DNA of 64,000 bases from Xanthomonas campestris pv. badrii (GTDB taxonomy: Bacteria; Pseudomonadota; Gammaproteobacteria; Xanthomonadales; Xanthomonadaceae), in NCBI RefSeq assembly GCF_012848175.1, contig NZ_CP051651.1, forward strand, positions 4,347,501 to 4,411,500, given 5' to 3'. The notes beneath the pieces were generated by a model that was not told the origin of the DNA, ran no database searches, and worked only from the letters and a program-made list of their open reading frames with translations. This document shows, piece by piece, positions 8,616 through 18,512 of this stretch; position 1 is the first letter of the stretch, and each line of letters begins with the position of its first letter. A program made the position numbers and the translations under genes.

Positions 8616-9809
8616 TTAGCGCGCTGTCGCCCCAGCCAGCGCAGCCTGCACGCGCGGCCAGGCGTAGCTCCAGTCGATGCGTTCCTGCTCCAGCCGGGGT
8701 GCGGCGCCGAAGCGGCCATCGCGCAGGCTGCTGTAGAACACCTGCTCGTCGGCCGTCAGTGCTCCCAGGCGTTGCGCACGGTGCTGCCGCGGTTCGTGAC
8801 CCCACAGCGCGCGCGGGGTGGCGCGCAGGGTGGCTTCGTCCATCAACACGGCCGTGGTCTGCGGGGCATGCGTGCGCAGCCGGTGCAGGATCGCCAGGCC
8901 ATGGGTGTCGATGTCGCCCCAATAGAACAACGGCATGGCGCGCAGCCAGCCAACGCTGCGCACGTAATCGACCGCATAACCGCGCGCCATCAGCACCGCA
9001 GTCCCTGGCAGGGGTTCGCAGGCCAGGCCGGTATCGAGATTTTCGACGATCAGCACGCGCGCGATCGGCAAGCGCAGCGCGGCCAGTTGGTCGATCGGCA
9101 CGGTCAGATCGCTCACGCCGCCCACCTGGGCGCTTAACGCCGGGTCGAGCAGGCGCAGGCGTACGCGGTCGGGCGCCTTGCGCAAGCCGGACAGGCTGTC
9201 GAAGCTGCGCGGCTCAGCCAATCCACGCAGTCCGGCCAGCCAGTCGGCGATGATGCCGCGATGGGCGTGCACCCATTTGCTGTCGATGCCGGCGATGGGC
9301 AGCTGACGCAGGAACAGGCCACTGTCGCGGTGATGGTGCAGCCAGTCGACCACATCGGCCATCCGCTCGATCTCGGCCGGTGCGCCATCGGCCAGCAGAT
9401 CGAACTGGCGACGCAAGCGCGCGGCCAGGCCGATGGCCTCCGGCCAACGCCGCAACAAGCTGGCGCAACGCGCGCTGGCACGCTGCCAACGGTCGTGTTC
9501 CTGTAGCGCGGCCGCTGCCTCGGCGGGGGTATCGCATATCCAGGCCTGCGGCAGCTGTTGCGCGCCCAGCTGCGACCAGGCCACCTGCCGCGTTTCCACG
9601 CGCCCGGGCAAGCCGGCGCGCTGCCAGGCCCGTAACCATGCGCCGAAGGCATCGAACCGTGCACTGGCCTGGGCCTGGGTGGGTGGATGCAGTGCGATCG
9701 GCCGCGGTGCGGCAGCGCCGATCAACCAGTCGCCACGGTGGCGCTGCCATTGCCCCCGCAGCGCCTGCAGCGCGGCGGGCGGGAGCAGCATGCAGTGGGC
9801 ACGGGCCAT
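8616..9809 (-). CDS. jetD: Wadjet protein JetD, TOPRIM-type nuclease subunit
   Basis: 397 residues with the DUF3322 then DUF2220 arrangement of JetD. The C-terminal half carries a TOPRIM-like set: the glutamate in RVLIVENLDT and the DxD of FYWGDIDTHGL. In characterised Wadjet systems JetD is the nuclease that cuts circular DNA sensed by the JetABC SMC complex. It starts only 4 bp after the jetC stop and is last in the operon. All key acidic residues are present, so it looks active. Confidence 0.93.
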   Translation of the reverse strand: MARAHCMLLPPAALQALRGQWQRHRGDWLIGAAAPRPIALHPPTQAQASARFDAFGAWLRAWQRAGLPGRVETRQVAWSQLGAQQLPQAWICDTPAEAAAALQEHDRWQRASARCASLLRRWPEAIGLAARLRRQFDLLADGAPAEIERMADVVDWLHHHRDSGLFLRQLPIAGIDSKWVHAHRGIIADWLAGLRGLAEPRSFDSLSGLRKAPDRVRLRLLDPALSAQVGGVSDLTVPIDQLAALRLPIARVLIVENLDTGLACEPLPGTAVLMARGYAVDYVRSVGWLRAMPLFYWGDIDTHGLAILHRLRTHAPQTTAVLMDEATLRATPRALWGHEPRQHRAQRLGALTADEQVFYSSLRDGRFGAAPRLEQERIDWSYAWPRVQAALAGATAR

Positions 9810-9813
9810 CGGC

Positions 9814-12800
9814 TCAGTCCTGCCCGGTCACCGCATCGGTGTCGGCTGCGCTGCGACGGGTGCGCTCGGGCAGCTTGAGCCGGCGCGATTGCTCGTCGTA
9901 TTCGATCAGCAGCACGCCTGAATCGTGACGACCGCTGATCTCCACGAAACAGGCGCCGCCAATGAACGGCTCCAGCGTCATCACCGATTTCAACGGCGTG
10001 GCCACCACCATCTGGAAACCGAAATTCTCGAAGATGTTCATCGCCAACGCGGTGAATTCGTTATCGGCCTTGTCGAAGGCTTCGTCCAGCACCACGGCCG
10101 CGTAGCGCGGCAGTTCGCCGTCTTCGCCGCCGAGCTGGTAGCGCAGCGCCGCCGCCAGGCAGGTGGTGGCCAGTTTCTGGCGCTGACCGCCGGACTTGCC
10201 GGCGCCGCTGCGATAGATCTCCACCTGTTGCCGCGTGGCCGCGTCCAGTTCGACGCCGACGAATTCCACATGCAGGCGCACGTCCAGCACCAGCTCGCGC
10301 CAACGCTTGTCTTCGCCTTCCTGCGAGCCGAGTTTGCCCACCAGCTCGCGCAGCACGGAAAATTGCTGTTCGGCCACCTCGCGCTGTTCGGTCTGGTGGT
10401 GGCCGAGCACATCGCGCAGGCGTTGATGGAAGTCGATCACCTCCGGCAGGCGGCGGTCGCTCAATTCGATGGTCAGCAAGGTGCCGTGATTGAACGGCAC
10501 CTGCTCCAGGCTGGCATTGACCTCGTCCAGGCGCTGGGCGATGGACTTGCGCGCCTCGGCGGTATGCCGTTGCAAGGCCAGCAGGTTGTTCTTGCTCTGG
10601 CTTTGCAGCAGATCGAAAAAGCGCGCCTCGTGCTGCGGCAGGCCATCGCGTTCCAGGCGCTGCAGGCGGGCGAGAAAATCCTCGGCGCTGCCGACGCTGA
10701 CGGTGAAGTCGCCGCTGTCTTCGGGCCATTGCTGGCAGTAGCGGCGGAAGCAGCCGAGCAGCAGTTGCTCAAGGCGCATAAGGTCGTCCTTGCTGAGCGC
10801 AAGCTGCGCATCCAGGCCGCGTTCGAGATGACGGAAGCGCTCCTGCAGGGTGTCCAGGCTCAGCTCGCCCAAGCTGAGCAGGCGTTCGGCCAGGCCCTGC
10901 TGCTGCAGCGGGGTGACCACGCGGCTGTGTGCGTCGGCGCATTCGAGCTGCTGCTTTTCCAGCCGGCTGCGCTCGGCGCCCAGGGTGATGCGCTCCTTGC
11001 GTACGTCCTCATAGGTGCGCGTGGCCTGGGCGATGTCGGCGCGGGTGCGATCGATCGCCTCGCCCAGCGCGCGCAGGTTGGCATCGCCTTCGCGCAGTTG
11101 CTGCAGGGTGTCGGCGATCTGGCTCAACCGCTGCAGCGAGGCGGCGACATCGATTTCTTCCCAGCTCAGATTCACCAGCGTGTTGTGGGCCAGGCGGCGC
11201 GTCCCGTCGCGCTCGCGCTGCGCACGCAGGTCCGCCACCTCGGCGTCGCAGGCGGCGATGCGTTGCGCCAGCTCCTGACCTTCGCGTTCGAACAACGCCA
11301 GCTTGTCGCGGTTGTCGAAACCCAGCAGCCAGCGACGACGGTCGCCGACGGCATGACGGTCGTCCTTTTCGTAGCGCTCGCCCGGATGCTTGACCTGACC
11401 TTCGCGGGTGATGGCACGCTCGGCATGGCGCAAGGCCTTGGCGCTGTCCACGCAGTCGTAATCGAAGCGCTTGCCCAGCTCGCGGCGCAGCCAGCCGGCA
11501 AAGGCATGCTCGCGCAGTTGCAGCTTGTGCAGCAGCGAGGCGTCCCCGGGTTCGCGCCCGCTCAACGCCGGCTCGTTGCCACGCACGCGGTAATACACCA
11601 GCCGCGTGCCCAGATGGGTGCGGTTGACCCAGTCGGCGACCTCGGCGTAATGCCGCTCGTCCACCAACAACGATTGCGCAAACCCGTGCAGCACGCGTTC
11701 GATGGCGCCGCGCCAGGCCGATGCGTCCTCGCGCACCTGGATCAGTTCGCCAACGAACGGCAGCGCCGCCTCCGGTACGCCGGTGTCGGCGCTCAGGCGC
11801 GCGCGCAGGCTCTGCATCGGCGCGGGGATATTGGAAGGAGTGCGGGTCAGCGCCTCGATCTCGGCGCGCACCTCGGCAAAGCGCTTGCTGTCCTCGTGCT
11901 TGGCGGCCATGCGTGCGCTGATCGCCTCGTCCCGGTCGGCGGCCAGACGCTGGCCGTCTTCCAACGCCGCGCGGGCCTGCGCGGTCTGTTCGGCAAAGCC
12001 GTGCGCGCTGCCGGCCAGTGCCTGCTCCAGTGCGCGGCAGGCCTGCTCGGCCTGCGCACGCTTGGCGGCGCGGCGGTCACGCTCGGCCTGCAGCTGGGCC
12101 TGTTCGCGCTCCAGTGCATCGATGCGTTCGCCACCCTGGGCGCGGCGCTGTGCTTCCAGGTCGTCCAGATGGCGGGTGTGGTTGTCCAGGGCCGCGCGGC
12201 GCTGGCCTTCTTCGCCGGCCAGTCCACGGTCCTGCACGTCCAGTTCCTGCAGGCGTGCATCCAGCAGCGCAAGCCGGCGCTGTTCGCGATAGGCATCGAT
12301 GCCGAGTTTGAGTTCTTCCAGTTCGCTGCGCTGGCGGCGCAGTTGCAGCAGCTCGGCGTGGTGCGCGCGCGCCGGCAGCAGGGTCTCCACCTGCCGCCGC
12401 GCGGTCACCACCGCATGGTGGGCGCCGTCGAGTTCGGCGAAGTCGCCGACCAGGCGTTCGGCCGCATCGAAGGTCTTGGGTTCTTCCAGCATGAAGCCGC
12501 GCAGGAAGGCATTGAGATCGCCCAGGTTCTTGGCCGACTGGGTCTTGTGCAGCAGCCGCAGCGCCATCTCGTTGCCGATGCCCAGCTGGTGGCGGAAGCG
12601 TTCGGCGTAGCCGGCGAAACTGTCGAAGTGGTGCACGTCCTGCAGGCGCTGCTTGAGCTTGCGCAGATCCAGGTCGAAGCCGGCCAGATCGCGGGCCACG
12701 TCGAAGGCGCGCTCGGCCACCATGTAGTGCTTGCGGACATCGCCGGTGGCCGCGCTGCTGCCGGCAATCCAGAACAGCCGCACCAGGCTGACCACGCGGT

Positions 12801-13203
12801 CTTCGCCGTTGCGGTATTCCAGCACCAGTGCGGTCCAGGTGGCGCCCTTGCGCAGGTATTGCGTGGCGATCTCGCCGGAGGCGCTGTCCTGCTGGTCGGC
12901 CCAGGCGCCGCGCACGTACGACACCAGGTTGCGATCGCGGCCACTGCGCTCGGCCTCGCGCGCGGCGGCGTTGAAGTCGACGATGCTGGGCGGGGTGAGC
13001 AGTGCCGACATCGCGTCCAGCAAGGTGGATTTGCCCGAGCCGGAGCGGCCGACGAACAGAAAGCCGCGTTCGGCGATCGGCACTTCGGTCAGGCCGGAAA
13101 ACGTGCCCCAGTTGTAGACCTGCAACCGCCGCATGCGAAATTGCTGCAGGCGCGGGTCGGGCAGGTCGTTGCCGAACAGGCTGGAAGAGGCGGCGGAAGT
13201 CAT
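9814..13203 (-). CDS. jetC: Wadjet protein JetC, SMC/MukB-like ATPase
   Basis: 1129 residues. A Walker A motif (GRSGSGKST) lies near residue 55 after a short N-terminal segment. The middle is long Glu/Arg/Gln-rich coiled coil (about residues 260-900) around a hinge. The C-terminal head has an ABC-signature-like KSGGQRQK and the Walker B region AAVVLDEAFDKAD. JetC is the loop-extruding motor that detects small circular plasmids. It lies 67 bp downstream of jetB and 4 bp upstream of jetD. The frame is intact. Confidence 0.95.
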   Translation of the reverse strand: MTSAASSSLFGNDLPDPRLQQFRMRRLQVYNWGTFSGLTEVPIAERGFLFVGRSGSGKSTLLDAMSALLTPPSIVDFNAAAREAERSGRDRNLVSYVRGAWADQQDSASGEIATQYLRKGATWTALVLEYRNGEDRVVSLVRLFWIAGSSAATGDVRKHYMVAERAFDVARDLAGFDLDLRKLKQRLQDVHHFDSFAGYAERFRHQLGIGNEMALRLLHKTQSAKNLGDLNAFLRGFMLEEPKTFDAAERLVGDFAELDGAHHAVVTARRQVETLLPARAHHAELLQLRRQRSELEELKLGIDAYREQRRLALLDARLQELDVQDRGLAGEEGQRRAALDNHTRHLDDLEAQRRAQGGERIDALEREQAQLQAERDRRAAKRAQAEQACRALEQALAGSAHGFAEQTAQARAALEDGQRLAADRDEAISARMAAKHEDSKRFAEVRAEIEALTRTPSNIPAPMQSLRARLSADTGVPEAALPFVGELIQVREDASAWRGAIERVLHGFAQSLLVDERHYAEVADWVNRTHLGTRLVYYRVRGNEPALSGREPGDASLLHKLQLREHAFAGWLRRELGKRFDYDCVDSAKALRHAERAITREGQVKHPGERYEKDDRHAVGDRRRWLLGFDNRDKLALFEREGQELAQRIAACDAEVADLRAQRERDGTRRLAHNTLVNLSWEEIDVAASLQRLSQIADTLQQLREGDANLRALGEAIDRTRADIAQATRTYEDVRKERITLGAERSRLEKQQLECADAHSRVVTPLQQQGLAERLLSLGELSLDTLQERFRHLERGLDAQLALSKDDLMRLEQLLLGCFRRYCQQWPEDSGDFTVSVGSAEDFLARLQRLERDGLPQHEARFFDLLQSQSKNNLLALQRHTAEARKSIAQRLDEVNASLEQVPFNHGTLLTIELSDRRLPEVIDFHQRLRDVLGHHQTEQREVAEQQFSVLRELVGKLGSQEGEDKRWRELVLDVRLHVEFVGVELDAATRQQVEIYRSGAGKSGGQRQKLATTCLAAALRYQLGGEDGELPRYAAVVLDEAFDKADNEFTALAMNIFENFGFQMVVATPLKSVMTLEPFIGGACFVEISGRHDSGVLLIEYDEQSRRLKLPERTRRSAADTDAVTGQD

Positions 13204-13270
13204 CGGTTACGGTCCAGAATGTGCAGAAAAAAGCGCAGGCGGGTGCTGGCGCGACACGGCACCGGCAGCG

Positions 13271-14005
13271 CTAGGCGCGCGCGGTCGGTGCGTCGGTGTC
13301 GGTGTTGGCGGGGCCTTCGCGCAGTTGGCGATAGACCTGCCCCAGCGCTGCGACATCCTCAGCCGAGAACAACAGCTTGAGCGCGGGCGACACTTCATAG
13401 CGCGCGTCGTCGCCGCGCAGCCGGGTGAGCACGTGGTTGTCCTTCATTTTCTGCACCGCCGTGGCCACCCGGCGCAGGAAGCCGGCGCGGTCGGTGGACA
13501 GATTCTTTTCGTACACGGCCAATGCATCGCTCAGCTCCGCCTCTTCCACCACCGCCCGTACGCCGCGCGCGTCGGCATCGGCCAGTTGCTGGCGCAGATG
13601 CAGCAGCAGCACCGAGTCGATGAAGGTCAGCGGCGAGGAACGCAGCAGCACCGGCGTCTCCAGCTCGCCGGTGTCGGCCTGGCGAGTGAAGGCGATGCCG
13701 GCGTCGCGATCGAGCACCAGCTCCAGGAACAGCTCGGCCAGGGCGCTGCGGATTGCCGTCTCGCCACGCAGTAGCGCAGGCCACAGGCGGCCATGCCGCT
13801 GCGCATCCACGCTGGGCCCACTGAGCAACTGGCACAACACGCGCCGCGCGTCGACCGGCAGCTGCCCGGTGTCGCCGACAAACAGGCCGTTGCCCGGCGT
13901 CGGGCTGCTGTCGAGCTGCGCGGTCGTTTCGGTGTCGGACTCGGTCTCGGTCTCGGTTTGGTCCGGATCATGTGCGTGGTCGTGGTCGTGCTCAGGCCAG
14001 TTCAT
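13271..14005 (-). CDS. jetB: Wadjet protein JetB, MukE-like (DUF4194)
   Basis: 244 residues. Residues about 50-215 are DUF4194 (winged-helix MukE-like), for example [17 protein letters not shown] and [18 protein letters not shown]. The N-terminal 40 residues are low complexity: an Asp/His run (HDHDHAHD) followed by a Thr/Glu run ([10 protein letters not shown]). JetB joins the kleisin JetA to JetC. Its start overlaps the jetA stop by 14 bases, so translation is coupled. Confidence 0.92.
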   Translation of the reverse strand: MNWPEHDHDHAHDPDQTETETESDTETTAQLDSSPTPGNGLFVGDTGQLPVDARRVLCQLLSGPSVDAQRHGRLWPALLRGETAIRSALAELFLELVLDRDAGIAFTRQADTGELETPVLLRSSPLTFIDSVLLLHLRQQLADADARGVRAVVEEAELSDALAVYEKNLSTDRAGFLRRVATAVQKMKDNHVLTRLRGDDARYEVSPALKLLFSAEDVAALGQVYRQLREGPANTDTDAPTARA

Positions 14006-15461
14006 GGCGTTTCTCCCGGGTGAACCAGATCAACGGAATGCGTGCGCGACGCCATTGGCCATCGCTGCCGCGCCAGCGCGCCAGTTCGAACTGCTCGGCA
14101 TCGACCACGCCGTGGCGCGTGCCAAGCGACAGATAGCCGATGACGCTGCCCAGCCCCTGGGCGGCGTGGCGCTGGTCCAGCGCTTGGGCGATGGAGACCT
14201 GCGGCTGGGTCTGGAGCAGCTCGAACAGGTCGCGGCGCAGGCTGCGGAAGTCGATCTCCGACTGCGCGACCAGATCGCCCACGCTGTCCAGCGAAATGGC
14301 CGCCGCCTCGTTACGCTGGATGTTGCCGTCGACCTGCTGCAGGCGCGGGTCGTGCAGGCGCCACTGCGCCAGCGAGCGCAGCCGGCTGGTCGTGAGCATC
14401 AGATCGCGGCCGATCAAGCGCTGCGCCGGCACGTGGTCGCGCAGGCTGAGCGCGTCGGCCTGCGCCTGCTTGAGCAGGCGGTTGAGCCGGCGCTGCTCCA
14501 GATAACCGCGGCTCTGCACGAAGCCACGCAGGCTGCGTGCGAAATGCTGCATCACATCGTGGACCTGCCCGCCGCGCTCGAGCATGGTGCCGGTGAGCCC
14601 GCGCAGAAAGCTGCGTTCGCGCCGGTCCAGCTTGCGCGCGAAGGCACGCCCCAGCACGGTCTCCAATGCCGCATCCAGCTGCGCGCTCTGTTCGGCGTCG
14701 TTGAGCAGCGCCCAGAACGCCTGGAAGCTGCGTCCGGCGTCACTGTCGCCGATCACGTCCACCCCTTCGAACAGCCGGGTCAGCACATCGCCGCGCTCGC
14801 CCTCGTCGTCGATGATGCGTTCGCGAAACTGCCGATTGAGCTGCTCGAAGTCGTCGCGCACGCGGCGGAAGTCCTCGGTCAGTTCATCGGCCAGCGCAAT
14901 CACCTGGCGGGTGCGTTCCAGCGCGCGCTTGCCATCCAGCGAGGCGACCTTGCCGGCAGCCACCCGCGCGATCTCCGCATCGATGCGGTCGCGCTCGTCG
15001 CGCAGCGCCGACAGGCGTGCATCCGGGTTGGTCTCGGTCAAGGCGGCCAACTGCGCCAGCTGCTGCATCACCAACGCCAGCCGGCTCTCGGTTGCCGCGC
15101 CACGGCTGTGCTCCAGCCCATCGACGAAGCGGATCGCCTGCGCGGCCTGGGTGGACAGCTCGAACTGCTCCTGCTGCGCGCCCTCGGGCAGATGCCGCTC
15201 CAGCCAGCCCTGCGCCAGCCAGTGCGCCACATAGGCCTGGGCGGTGCGCGGCAGATCGCGTGCAAGCTGCTCGGCATTGAGTTCGTCGAGCATGCGCTGC
15301 AGGCGTTCGTGCAGGACCGCTGCCGGGAGCAGACGCTCACCGTCCAGCAACAGCGACTGCAGCAAGCCGATCACTTCCGGCGCGTGATCGGCAGCCAGCA
15401 GTTTCCACAACGGGCTCTCACGCAAGGTGCGATAGCGGGCGATCCGGGCGAGATGTTTCAT
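13992..15461 (-). CDS. jetA: Wadjet protein JetA, MukF-like kleisin (DUF3375)
   Basis: 489 residues from ATG 15461, starting [19 protein letters not shown], the usual DUF3375 N terminus. The protein is helical with Arg/Glu-rich coiled segments (about residues 150-260). DUF3375 JetA is the form found in type I Wadjet systems. The start overlaps the DUF4276 gene stop as ATGA. The frame open upstream to 15536 is discarded because it lies within the preceding gene. Together with jetB, jetC and jetD this is a complete set. Confidence 0.93.
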   Translation of the reverse strand: MKHLARIARYRTLRESPLWKLLAADHAPEVIGLLQSLLLDGERLLPAAVLHERLQRMLDELNAEQLARDLPRTAQAYVAHWLAQGWLERHLPEGAQQEQFELSTQAAQAIRFVDGLEHSRGAATESRLALVMQQLAQLAALTETNPDARLSALRDERDRIDAEIARVAAGKVASLDGKRALERTRQVIALADELTEDFRRVRDDFEQLNRQFRERIIDDEGERGDVLTRLFEGVDVIGDSDAGRSFQAFWALLNDAEQSAQLDAALETVLGRAFARKLDRRERSFLRGLTGTMLERGGQVHDVMQHFARSLRGFVQSRGYLEQRRLNRLLKQAQADALSLRDHVPAQRLIGRDLMLTTSRLRSLAQWRLHDPRLQQVDGNIQRNEAAAISLDSVGDLVAQSEIDFRSLRRDLFELLQTQPQVSIAQALDQRHAAQGLGSVIGYLSLGTRHGVVDAEQFELARWRGSDGQWRRARIPLIWFTREKRHELA

Positions 15462-16045
15462 GCCGGAGGCTGGTAACCGAGATCCAGCGCCATGTCTCGA
15501 ACTCCATTGATGAAGGCATGAAAGTTTGGCGAACAATTACCCTCTTCGCGCAACCTTTCTGCCATGAGTCGTGCTCCACTGCGCTTTTGAAACTCCGGAA
15601 TGAGTCTCTCCAGTTCTGCAGATGGCTTGTTCCAAGTATCCGGCTCGGCAAATCGCTTTCGCAGTGCCGGAGTATCGAGCTTATCGGCGGGGAACGCTTT
15701 TGCCAGCGCGCTCAGGTCAGCGATGTACCAGCTCTCCAGCTCTTGGCACACCAACCTTACCAATGTGTCTGATCGTCCCAGGTCTGCACATACCTGGACC
15801 AGGCGGGCTTTCAGCACCAGACAATCTGCGTTGTCGTTGTCACGAACCACGACAAATCGATCTCCAGGCACACGCCAGGCTCTCAGCTTTGTGCGCAAGC
15901 TACGTTCCAGATCGCTTTTGCCATCGTGGGGCACGCATTGAAAATCACGTCCCTCCTGCCATCCCGGGAACAGACGCGGCAACAATCCGTCCAGCAGGAT
16001 TTTCATCGAGGGCTCTTCGAGCAGGAAGATCAGGCGCCCCTGCAT
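15458..16045 (-). CDS. DUF4276 protein, TOPRIM-like, partner of the upstream AAA ATPase
   Basis: 195 residues from ATG 16045. It shows an OLD/TOPRIM-type acidic set: glutamates at 10-11 in [10 protein letters not shown], DxD at 69 and 71 in [11 protein letters not shown], and the DUF4276 motif QELESWY (102-107). The start shares one base with the ATPase stop (TGATG), and its own stop overlaps jetA (ATGA), so it sits in the middle of a continuous translation chain. By analogy with ATPase/TOPRIM defence pairs (AriA/AriB of PARIS, AbiL-type), it is inferred to be the effector nuclease held by the ATPase. The family has no firm biochemical function. Confidence 0.82.
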   Translation of the reverse strand: MQGRLIFLLEEPSMKILLDGLLPRLFPGWQEGRDFQCVPHDGKSDLERSLRTKLRAWRVPGDRFVVVRDNDNADCLVLKARLVQVCADLGRSDTLVRLVCQELESWYIADLSALAKAFPADKLDTPALRKRFAEPDTWNKPSAELERLIPEFQKRSGARLMAERLREEGNCSPNFHAFINGVRDMALDLGYQPPA

Positions 16046-17244
16046 CAGGCCACATCCCGGTTCAGACCCTCGAACAGACCTTGCTTCCACAGATACCCAG
16101 GCAAGTCGCCCGCGTCATAGAGTGCGCGAAGATTGTCCGAGTCGCTGGCACGCGTGATCGTGGCAAACCCCTTCTCCTTGCGCAGACAATAGATTTCATC
16201 CAACGTCAGTGCATTCAGGAAATCCGGTGAATGGGTGGAAATAAAGACCTGCCCGCCACGCCTGGCATAATCGCGGAATTCCTCCGCCAGCTCTGGCAAC
16301 AATTCGGGATAGAGCTGATTCTCCGGCTCCTCGACTGCAAGCAATGGATACGGCTTGGGGTCGTTAAGAAGAACCAGATAGGCAAACATCTTGATCGTGC
16401 CATCGGACACGTACCTGGCGATGAACGGATCTTTGAAACTTCCATCCTGAAACCGCAGGATCAATCGCCCGTCCAGGGTCTGTTGCGGTTGCACCACGGA
16501 AACGCCAGGCACGCGACGATTCATCGCATGCAATACACGATCAAAACGCTCGCGATGGTTTTCGTAGAGAAAATTGGCAACCAGGGCCAGATTGTCGCCG
16601 CGCGTGGACAAATGCTCAGCAAAGCCTTCTTCCTGACTGGGTCTGGCTTCTGACACGTGGAAATCAGAGATGTGCCAGTTTTCGATCATCAGGCGAAAGG
16701 CGCTTGCCGCCTTGAAGCGCTCGAACTGGCCCAGGCCTTTGATTGCAAGAATATCCGGGGCATCGAGCTCCTGCTCCTCGCGCGTGAGCTCTTCGTCCTT
16801 CTTAAAAAAAAATTCTTCTTCGTTGGTAATTGCGTAGCCTTTGCCGTGCGCAAAATCCAGAAGGGAGTACGGCGCGCCATAATTGCCGCGCTTGCAGCGC
16901 AGCACTTCGCGCTCGATCCCCACACGCGTGCCGGTGCCCGGTGCGATCTTCAGCACATAGGTCACGAGTCGTTCTTTTCCGGTGATCTCCAGACGGAATT
17001 GCATGGTGAATTCGATCGGCTCGTGCGCAAACCCTCTGCTTGCAACCTCCTTGTAACCACCGCGTTTTGCGATCGCCTTGCCCACATTCATGGACAACGC
17101 ATCCTTGAGGAAGGAGAACACATCGAACAGCGTGGACTTTCCGGTTCCGTTCGCTCCAACCAGTACACAGAGCCTGGGCACATGGGCCAGCTTGGCGTTA
17201 CGGAACAGCCTGAAGTTCTTGATGTCGATCGATTCAATCTGCAT
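16045..17244 (-). CDS. AAA/ABC-type ATPase, putative defence sensor
   Basis: 399 residues. RecF/OLD-like N terminus IKNFRLFRNAKL is followed by Walker A GANGTGKST (30-38). The C-terminal half has the Walker B region LAVEEPENQLYPEL and a switch histidine in VFISTHSPDF, all intact. This architecture pairs with TOPRIM or nuclease effectors in several phage defence systems. It is the first gene of the minus-strand cassette, starting 71 bp after the folE stop, and its stop overlaps the DUF4276 start by one base. Codon use is less GC-rich than in jetA-D. Confidence 0.85.
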   Translation of the reverse strand: MQIESIDIKNFRLFRNAKLAHVPRLCVLVGANGTGKSTLFDVFSFLKDALSMNVGKAIAKRGGYKEVASRGFAHEPIEFTMQFRLEITGKERLVTYVLKIAPGTGTRVGIEREVLRCKRGNYGAPYSLLDFAHGKGYAITNEEEFFFKKDEELTREEQELDAPDILAIKGLGQFERFKAASAFRLMIENWHISDFHVSEARPSQEEGFAEHLSTRGDNLALVANFLYENHRERFDRVLHAMNRRVPGVSVVQPQQTLDGRLILRFQDGSFKDPFIARYVSDGTIKMFAYLVLLNDPKPYPLLAVEEPENQLYPELLPELAEEFRDYARRGGQVFISTHSPDFLNALTLDEIYCLRKEKGFATITRASDSDNLRALYDAGDLPGYLWKQGLFEGLNRDVA

Positions 17245-17314
17245 GGGGTTCCCTGGGACGGTCGCCCGCCAGCGCGTAGGGGATCAATTTACCAGCCAGC
17301 GGGACCGATATGCC

Positions 17315-17917
17315 TCAACGCTTGCCGCCCACTTCGATGAACTGCAGGAATTCGGCGCGGGTGCGCGCGTCTTCGCGGAAGCTGCCCAGCATCTTGGAGG
17401 TCACCATGCTGACGCCGCGCTTGTGGATGCCGCGGGTGGTCATGCACTCGTGCGCGCCTTCCACCACCACGCCCACACCGCGCGGCTGCAGCACGTCCTG
17501 GATGCACTGGGCGATCTGGGCGGTCATCTTTTCCTGCACCTGGAAGCGGCGCGCGTAGCTTTCCACCACCCGGGCCAGCTTGCTGATGCCCACCACCTTG
17601 CCGCGCGGCAGGTAGCCCACGTGCACCTTGCCGATGATCGGCGCCATGTGGTGTTCGCAATGGCTTTCGTAGGAGATGTCGCGCAGCACGATCAACTCGT
17701 CGTAGCCGGCCACTTCCTCGAAGGTGCGCTCCAGGTATTCGCGCGGTTCCTCGCGGTAGCCGCTGAACCAGTCGCCATAGGCTTCGGCCACCCGGCGCGG
17801 GGTGTCCAGCAGGCCTTCGCGGCTGGGGTCTTCGCCGGCCCAGCGCAGCAGGGTGCGCACGGCGTCTTCGGCCTGGGCCTGGGTGACGGTGGAATCGGGC
17901 TGGTCGGACTGGCTCAT
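17315..17917 (-). CDS. folE: GTP cyclohydrolase I
   Basis: 200-residue FolE converting GTP to dihydroneopterin triphosphate, first step of folate (tetrahydropterin) synthesis in the cytoplasm. Zinc and active-site residues are visible: the Cys-His pair in [34 protein letters not shown], and the second zinc cysteine in [10 protein letters not shown]. The ATG at 17917 is preferred over 17929, which adds four residues. It is probably a single-gene unit. Confidence 0.96.
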   Translation of the reverse strand: MSQSDQPDSTVTQAQAEDAVRTLLRWAGEDPSREGLLDTPRRVAEAYGDWFSGYREEPREYLERTFEEVAGYDELIVLRDISYESHCEHHMAPIIGKVHVGYLPRGKVVGISKLARVVESYARRFQVQEKMTAQIAQCIQDVLQPRGVGVVVEGAHECMTTRGIHKRGVSMVTSKMLGSFREDARTRAEFLQFIEVGGKR

Positions 17918-18014
17918 GCGCAGGTGCACCCAAAGGGGGCGAGCATGGTACCCGAGGACGGGCCGGCGGCCCCAGTGGCGGTTGCGGCCGCTGCCATGGG
18001 TTCAGTGACTATTG

Positions 18015-18028
18015 ATTCATTGTTGAAT
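18015..18028. promoter_or_regulatory. Inverted repeat ATTCA-N4-TGAAT upstream of marR gene
   Basis: A perfect 5-bp inverted repeat with a 4-bp spacer, centred 27 bp before the marR ATG in an AT-rich patch. The size and position fit a MarR-type operator for autoregulation; this is inferred from position and symmetry only. Confidence 0.5.
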
Positions 18029-18047
18029 TGATAGCATCCTAACGATT

Positions 18048-18512
18048 ATGACGAACACACTTCTTTCTTCCCGCGCCCAGCTCAGCTCCGGCCTGCTGGT
18101 GGCTGCCCGGCAATGGCAGCGGCTGGCCGACCAGGCCTTCGAGAGCTTCGGCCTGTCCAGCGCCTGCACCGGGCCCTTGCTGATGGTTGGCCGCTCCGGC
18201 GGCGGCATCCGCCAGGTGGCGCTGGCCCAGCAGCTGGGCATGGAAGGCCCGTCGCTGGTGCGGCTGCTGGACAAGCTGGCCGCGCAGGGCCTGGTCCGGC
18301 GCGAGGCCGACAGCAGTGACCGCCGCGCCAACCAGTTATGGCTCACCGACGAGGGCCGGGCGCTGGTGGTGCAGATCGAGGCCCGGCTGGATGCGCTGCG
18401 GACCGAGGTCTTCGGCACGCTCAGCGAGGCGCAGGTGCAGGTGGTGCTGACGCTGTGGGAGCAGATCGCGCAGGCGTATGCGCGGCTGGGCCAGCCCGAG
18501 CCGAGCGGCTGA
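18048..18512 (+). CDS. MarR family transcriptional regulator
   Basis: 154-residue winged helix-turn-helix repressor. The recognition region QVALAQQLGMEGPSLVRLLD and the wing DSSDRRANQLWLTDEG are typical of MarR/SlyA. It precedes the DUF1656/HlyD/OMF/FUSC efflux genes in the same direction (187 bp gap), suggesting that it controls them in response to an aromatic acid-type ligand. A palindrome lies just upstream. Confidence 0.92.
   Translation: MTNTLLSSRAQLSSGLLVAARQWQRLADQAFESFGLSSACTGPLLMVGRSGGGIRQVALAQQLGMEGPSLVRLLDKLAAQGLVRREADSSDRRANQLWLTDEGRALVVQIEARLDALRTEVFGTLSEAQVQVVLTLWEQIAQAYARLGQPEPSG

Noticed and set aside
9925..13380. 1151-codon plus-strand open frame antisense to jetC
   Set aside because: The opposite strand encodes an SMC-like ATPase with all expected motifs; this frame is a high-GC shadow with no domain.
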